Assembly: GCF_029892445.1 (NCBI RefSeq)
Contig: NZ_JARXVJ010000001.1
Span: 2,976,001 to 3,040,000 of the forward strand
Reading direction: 5' to 3'
DNA: 64,000 bases
Origin: Chryseobacterium sp. H1D6B
Lineage (GTDB): Bacteria > Bacteroidota > Bacteroidia > Flavobacteriales > Weeksellaceae
Shown here: one piece after another, positions 61,634-64,000 of the stretch
Layout: every line of letters starts with the position of its first letter
Numbering within the stretch: position 1 is the stretch's first letter
The notes under the pieces: model-generated
Databases searched by the model: none
Told to the model about the DNA's origin: nothing
Seen by the model: the letters and a program-made list of their open reading frames with translations, nothing else
Program-made: the position numbers and the translations under genes

Positions 61634-63412
61634 TTATTCGTGATGTTCGTACATCATATTGTACAAATTGATAAACTTCTCTTTTACTGCTTTTCTCTTA
61701 AGCTTAAGAGTAGGAGTAAGAAGTCCAGCTTCTATGCTCCATACTTCAGGAGTAAGCTCAATTTTTTTAATTTTTTCCCAATTTCCAAGATGCTCGTTAA
61801 TTCCGTCGATCTCTTTTTCGATTCTTGCTTTTAATTCAGGACTTTTTGCAATCTCCTGCGGGGTAGATCCTATATTTAAATTATTACGCATTGCCCAGCT
61901 TTTAGCAAAATCAAAATCAGGCTGTACCAGAGCACACGGCATTTTTTCTCCGTCTCCTACTACCATGATCTGTTCAATAAATTTTGAGGCTTTTGCGAGA
62001 TTTTCAATAGTCTGAGGAGCGATATATTTACCGCCGGATGTTTTGAACATTTCCTTTTTACGGTCGGTGATCTGTAAAAAGCCTTCGCTGTCGATATGGC
62101 CGATATCTCCTGTTTTAAAATAACCATCTTCAGTAAAAGCTTCTTTGGTCATTTCATCATTTTTAAAATACCCTTTGAAAATAGAAGGTCCTTTTACGGT
62201 AATTTCACCGTCTTCCTGAATTTTCACATTAAGATTGTCCAAAGGAAGACCTACCGTTCCAATTTTCATTTTTTCGAAACTGTTTACGGAAATAACGGGA
62301 GAAGTTTCTGTTAAGCCGTATCCTTCTAACACAGGAATACCTGCATTCTGGAACATTAAATTCAATCTGGTAGATAAAGCGGCAGAACCAGAGACTAAAG
62401 TGATTATTTCGCCTCCTAAGCCTTCTCTCCACTTAGAAAATACAAGTTTGTCAGCAATGATTTCCTTAAGTCCTGATGGTTTTGATATTTCTTTCTTTTT
62501 ACTGATCATATTTAAAGCCCAGAAGAAAATCTTAGACTTTAATCCTCCTGCAGAAGAACCTGTATTATAAATTTTATCATATACTTTTTCTACCAGTCTC
62601 GGTACGACGCTCATATAATGGGGTTTCACCTCTTTTACATTTTCTCCCATCTTGTCAATGCTTTCAGCAAAATAAATGGAAAAACCATTGTACTGGAACA
62701 GGTAGAAAAGCATTCTTTCAAAAATATGACAGATAGGAAGGAAGCTGAGAACCCTTGTATCTTTATAATCTAAACTTCTTTTTTTAGGAATTCTTGGGAT
62801 AGAACCCAATACATTAGAAACAATATTGTGATGGGTAAGCATTACCCCTTTTGGTCTTCCTGTAGTTCCTGAAGTGTAAATGATGGTTGCCAGATCTTCG
62901 GGATTAATGGTATTGGAGATATCTTCTACCTCTATCTGAGTAGAATCATCTTCTCCCAGATCTAAGATTTCTCTCCAGTTGGCAGCGCCGGTGATGGCGT
63001 CAAAAGTGAAAATTCCTTGTAATGAGGGGATATTATGCTTTATCTTCATTACTTTATTCAGTAATTCTTTATCCGAAACAAAGCAGTATTTTATTTCGGC
63101 ATTGCTGAAAATGAACTCATAATCTTCAGGGGAGATACTCGGATATACCGGTACTGAAACAACTCCTATTTGGGAGAGTCCTAAATCCATTACAGCCCAT
63201 TCTGTACGTGAATTAGTCGTGATAAGAGCAATCTTGTCACCTGGTTTTATACCCAGCTTCAAAAGACCTCTTGAGATTTTATTTCCCTGATTGACAAATT
63301 CTTGCGTAGAAGTTTTTTTCCATTCTCCATGATACTTTGTCACAAACATATCATTTTTAGGAAAATTTTCTAAAGCATGGTGTGGTATATCGAATAATCT
63401 TTTGATCGTCAT
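61634..63412 (-). CDS. Long-chain acyl-CoA synthetase (AMP-forming)
   Basis: 592 aa adenylate-forming enzyme that activates fatty acids to acyl-CoA. P-loop-like motif YTSGTTGRPKGVMLTHHN (about 180), EGYGLTETSP, the TGD motif in YFKTGDIGHIDSEG and the hinge Asp/Lys region ITDRKKEMFKTSGGKYIAP are all intact. The long FACS-like spacing (residues ~205-330) matches the bacterial long-chain type (FadD15-like) rather than short-chain ligases. No signal peptide; cytosolic or membrane-associated. Divergent from the acyl-CoA dehydrogenase gene, which fits fatty-acid beta-oxidation. Confidence 0.95.
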   Translation of the reverse strand: MTIKRLFDIPHHALENFPKNDMFVTKYHGEWKKTSTQEFVNQGNKISRGLLKLGIKPGDKIALITTNSRTEWAVMDLGLSQIGVVSVPVYPSISPEDYEFIFSNAEIKYCFVSDKELLNKVMKIKHNIPSLQGIFTFDAITGAANWREILDLGEDDSTQIEVEDISNTINPEDLATIIYTSGTTGRPKGVMLTHHNIVSNVLGSIPRIPKKRSLDYKDTRVLSFLPICHIFERMLFYLFQYNGFSIYFAESIDKMGENVKEVKPHYMSVVPRLVEKVYDKIYNTGSSAGGLKSKIFFWALNMISKKKEISKPSGLKEIIADKLVFSKWREGLGGEIITLVSGSAALSTRLNLMFQNAGIPVLEGYGLTETSPVISVNSFEKMKIGTVGLPLDNLNVKIQEDGEITVKGPSIFKGYFKNDEMTKEAFTEDGYFKTGDIGHIDSEGFLQITDRKKEMFKTSGGKYIAPQTIENLAKASKFIEQIMVVGDGEKMPCALVQPDFDFAKSWAMRNNLNIGSTPQEIAKSPELKARIEKEIDGINEHLGNWEKIKKIELTPEVWSIEAGLLTPTLKLKRKAVKEKFINLYNMMYEHHE

Positions 63413-63557
63413 AATTTTTTACCTATTTTCTAAAGAATTCTAAATATAAGCATTTTTGTAAAAACAACATATAACTAAATACAATTTTCAACTATCAATT
63501 AAATTTTCAGTTTTGGTTAAAAAGTGTAAATTTACCGCTATCTAATTATTAATTTTT

Positions 63558-64000
63558 ATGGACTTTAATTTATCAGAAGAACAGCTGATGATTCAGCAGG
63601 CAGCAAGAGATTTTGCACAAACAGAGCTTTTACCGGAAGTAATAGAAAGGGACAGAGAACAGAAGTTCCCTACAGAGCAGGTAAAGAAAATGGGGGAAAT
63701 GGGGCTTTTGGGAATGATGGTTGATCCTAAATACGGCGGCGCGGGTATGGACAGCGTTTCTTACGTATTAGCGATGGAGGAGATTGCAAAAATTGATGCT
63801 TCTGCAGCTGTTGTAATGTCTGTAAACAATTCATTGGTATGTGCGGGGCTTGAAAAATTTGCTTCTGAAGAGCAGAAACAAAAATATCTTACTCCTTTAG
63901 CAAGCGGAAAGGTGATCGGAGCTTTTGCTTTGTCTGAACCAGAAGCGGGATCTGATGCTACTTCTCAAAAAACAACTGCAGAAGATAAAGGAGACTATTA
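63558..64000 (+). CDS. Acyl-CoA dehydrogenase, N-terminal part (3' end outside window)
   Basis: The frame is open from ATG 63558 to the window edge (147 codons visible). The N-terminus MDFNLSEEQLMIQQAARDFA and the FAD-binding segment beginning FALSEPEAGSDAT are the family signature; GLLGMMVDPKYGGAGMD lies between. It catalyses alpha-beta dehydrogenation of acyl-CoA with FAD; short-chain types (butyryl-CoA) begin like this, but chain length cannot be judged from this part. Divergent from the acyl-CoA synthetase, a natural partner in fatty-acid oxidation. Confidence 0.95.
   Translation, partial: MDFNLSEEQLMIQQAARDFAQTELLPEVIERDREQKFPTEQVKKMGEMGLLGMMVDPKYGGAGMDSVSYVLAMEEIAKIDASAAVVMSVNNSLVCAGLEKFASEEQKQKYLTPLASGKVIGAFALSEPEAGSDATSQKTTAEDKGDY

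Noticed and set aside
1..64000. tRNA, rRNA, CRISPR, prophage, insertion sequence or restriction-modification genes
   Set aside because: Looked for TTCGANNC-type arms, repeated spacers, transposase/integrase and methylase motifs; none seen by eye. tRNAscan/Infernal and an IS search would be decisive.

Overview
The window is an AT-rich stretch of a Bacteroidota chromosome, most likely family Weeksellaceae (Chryseobacterium or a close relative). Several signs agree. Three secreted proteins carry C-terminal type IX secretion sorting domains. Many intergenic regions contain the Bacteroidota -7 promoter box TAnnTTTG. The E1 subunits of the 2-oxoacid dehydrogenase are fused, the replicative polymerase DnaE carries an N-terminal exonuclease, and prolyl-tRNA synthetase is of the archaeal/eukaryotic type. 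Genes are densely packed on both strands. I saw no rRNA, tRNA, CRISPR array, transposase, integrase or phage gene. The region looks like ordinary core chromosome with lineage-specific surface proteins.

Layout. 1-4867: branched-chain amino acid operon ilvD(3' part)-ilvB-ilvN-ilvC-ilvA, closed by a strong terminator. 4981-5058: a dispersed repeat. 5081-9304 (-): M28 peptidase, a small unknown protein and a DUF5686-type envelope protein. 9473-12076 (-): alaS. 12319-15820 (+): putative HExxH protease, ECF sigma factor with a small zinc anti-sigma-like protein, then DUF417 protein with a fused MsrA-MsrB. 15899-18374 (-): L,D-transpeptidase-like lipoprotein and a two-gene ABC exporter. 18492-21874 (+): divergent AAA ATPase, prfB, DedA protein. 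21921-24908: esterase lipoprotein (-), DUF808 and acyltransferase genes (+). 24911-32125 (-): unknown protein, dnaJ, grpE, mntH, DUF937-OmpA protein, proS; two more repeat copies lie between grpE and mntH.

32280-34760 (+): aromatic/Gly-rich lipoprotein and a FadL-like outer membrane protein. 34851-36301 (-): ZIP metal transporter and methyltransferase. 36556-37722 (+): rRNA methyltransferase. 37783-39645 (-): AraC regulator and SDR oxidoreductase. 39849-40853 (+): glycosyltransferase. 40896-42737: trans-sulfuration-type PLP enzyme (-) divergent from an Lrp/AsnC regulator (+). 42741-48183 (-): bestrophin-like channel, fused E1 dehydrogenase, secreted subtilase. 48473-53143 (+): dnaE. 53479-58542 (+): two large secreted proteins with near-identical sorting domains. 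58609-59638 (-): a 52-residue membrane protein and a K+ channel. 59701-61577 (+): Nif3-like protein and a coiled-coil protein. 61634-63412 (-): acyl-CoA synthetase. 63558-64000 (+): 5' part of an acyl-CoA dehydrogenase.

No wholly new multi-gene system stands out. The points most worth following are a dispersed repeat family, promoters that abut start codons (predicted leaderless mRNAs), an AAA protein with altered Walker motifs, a DnaE-exonuclease fusion with an eroded PHP site, lineage-type loss of zinc ligands in DnaJ and in the coiled-coil protein, and a putative metal-repressor operator at mntH.
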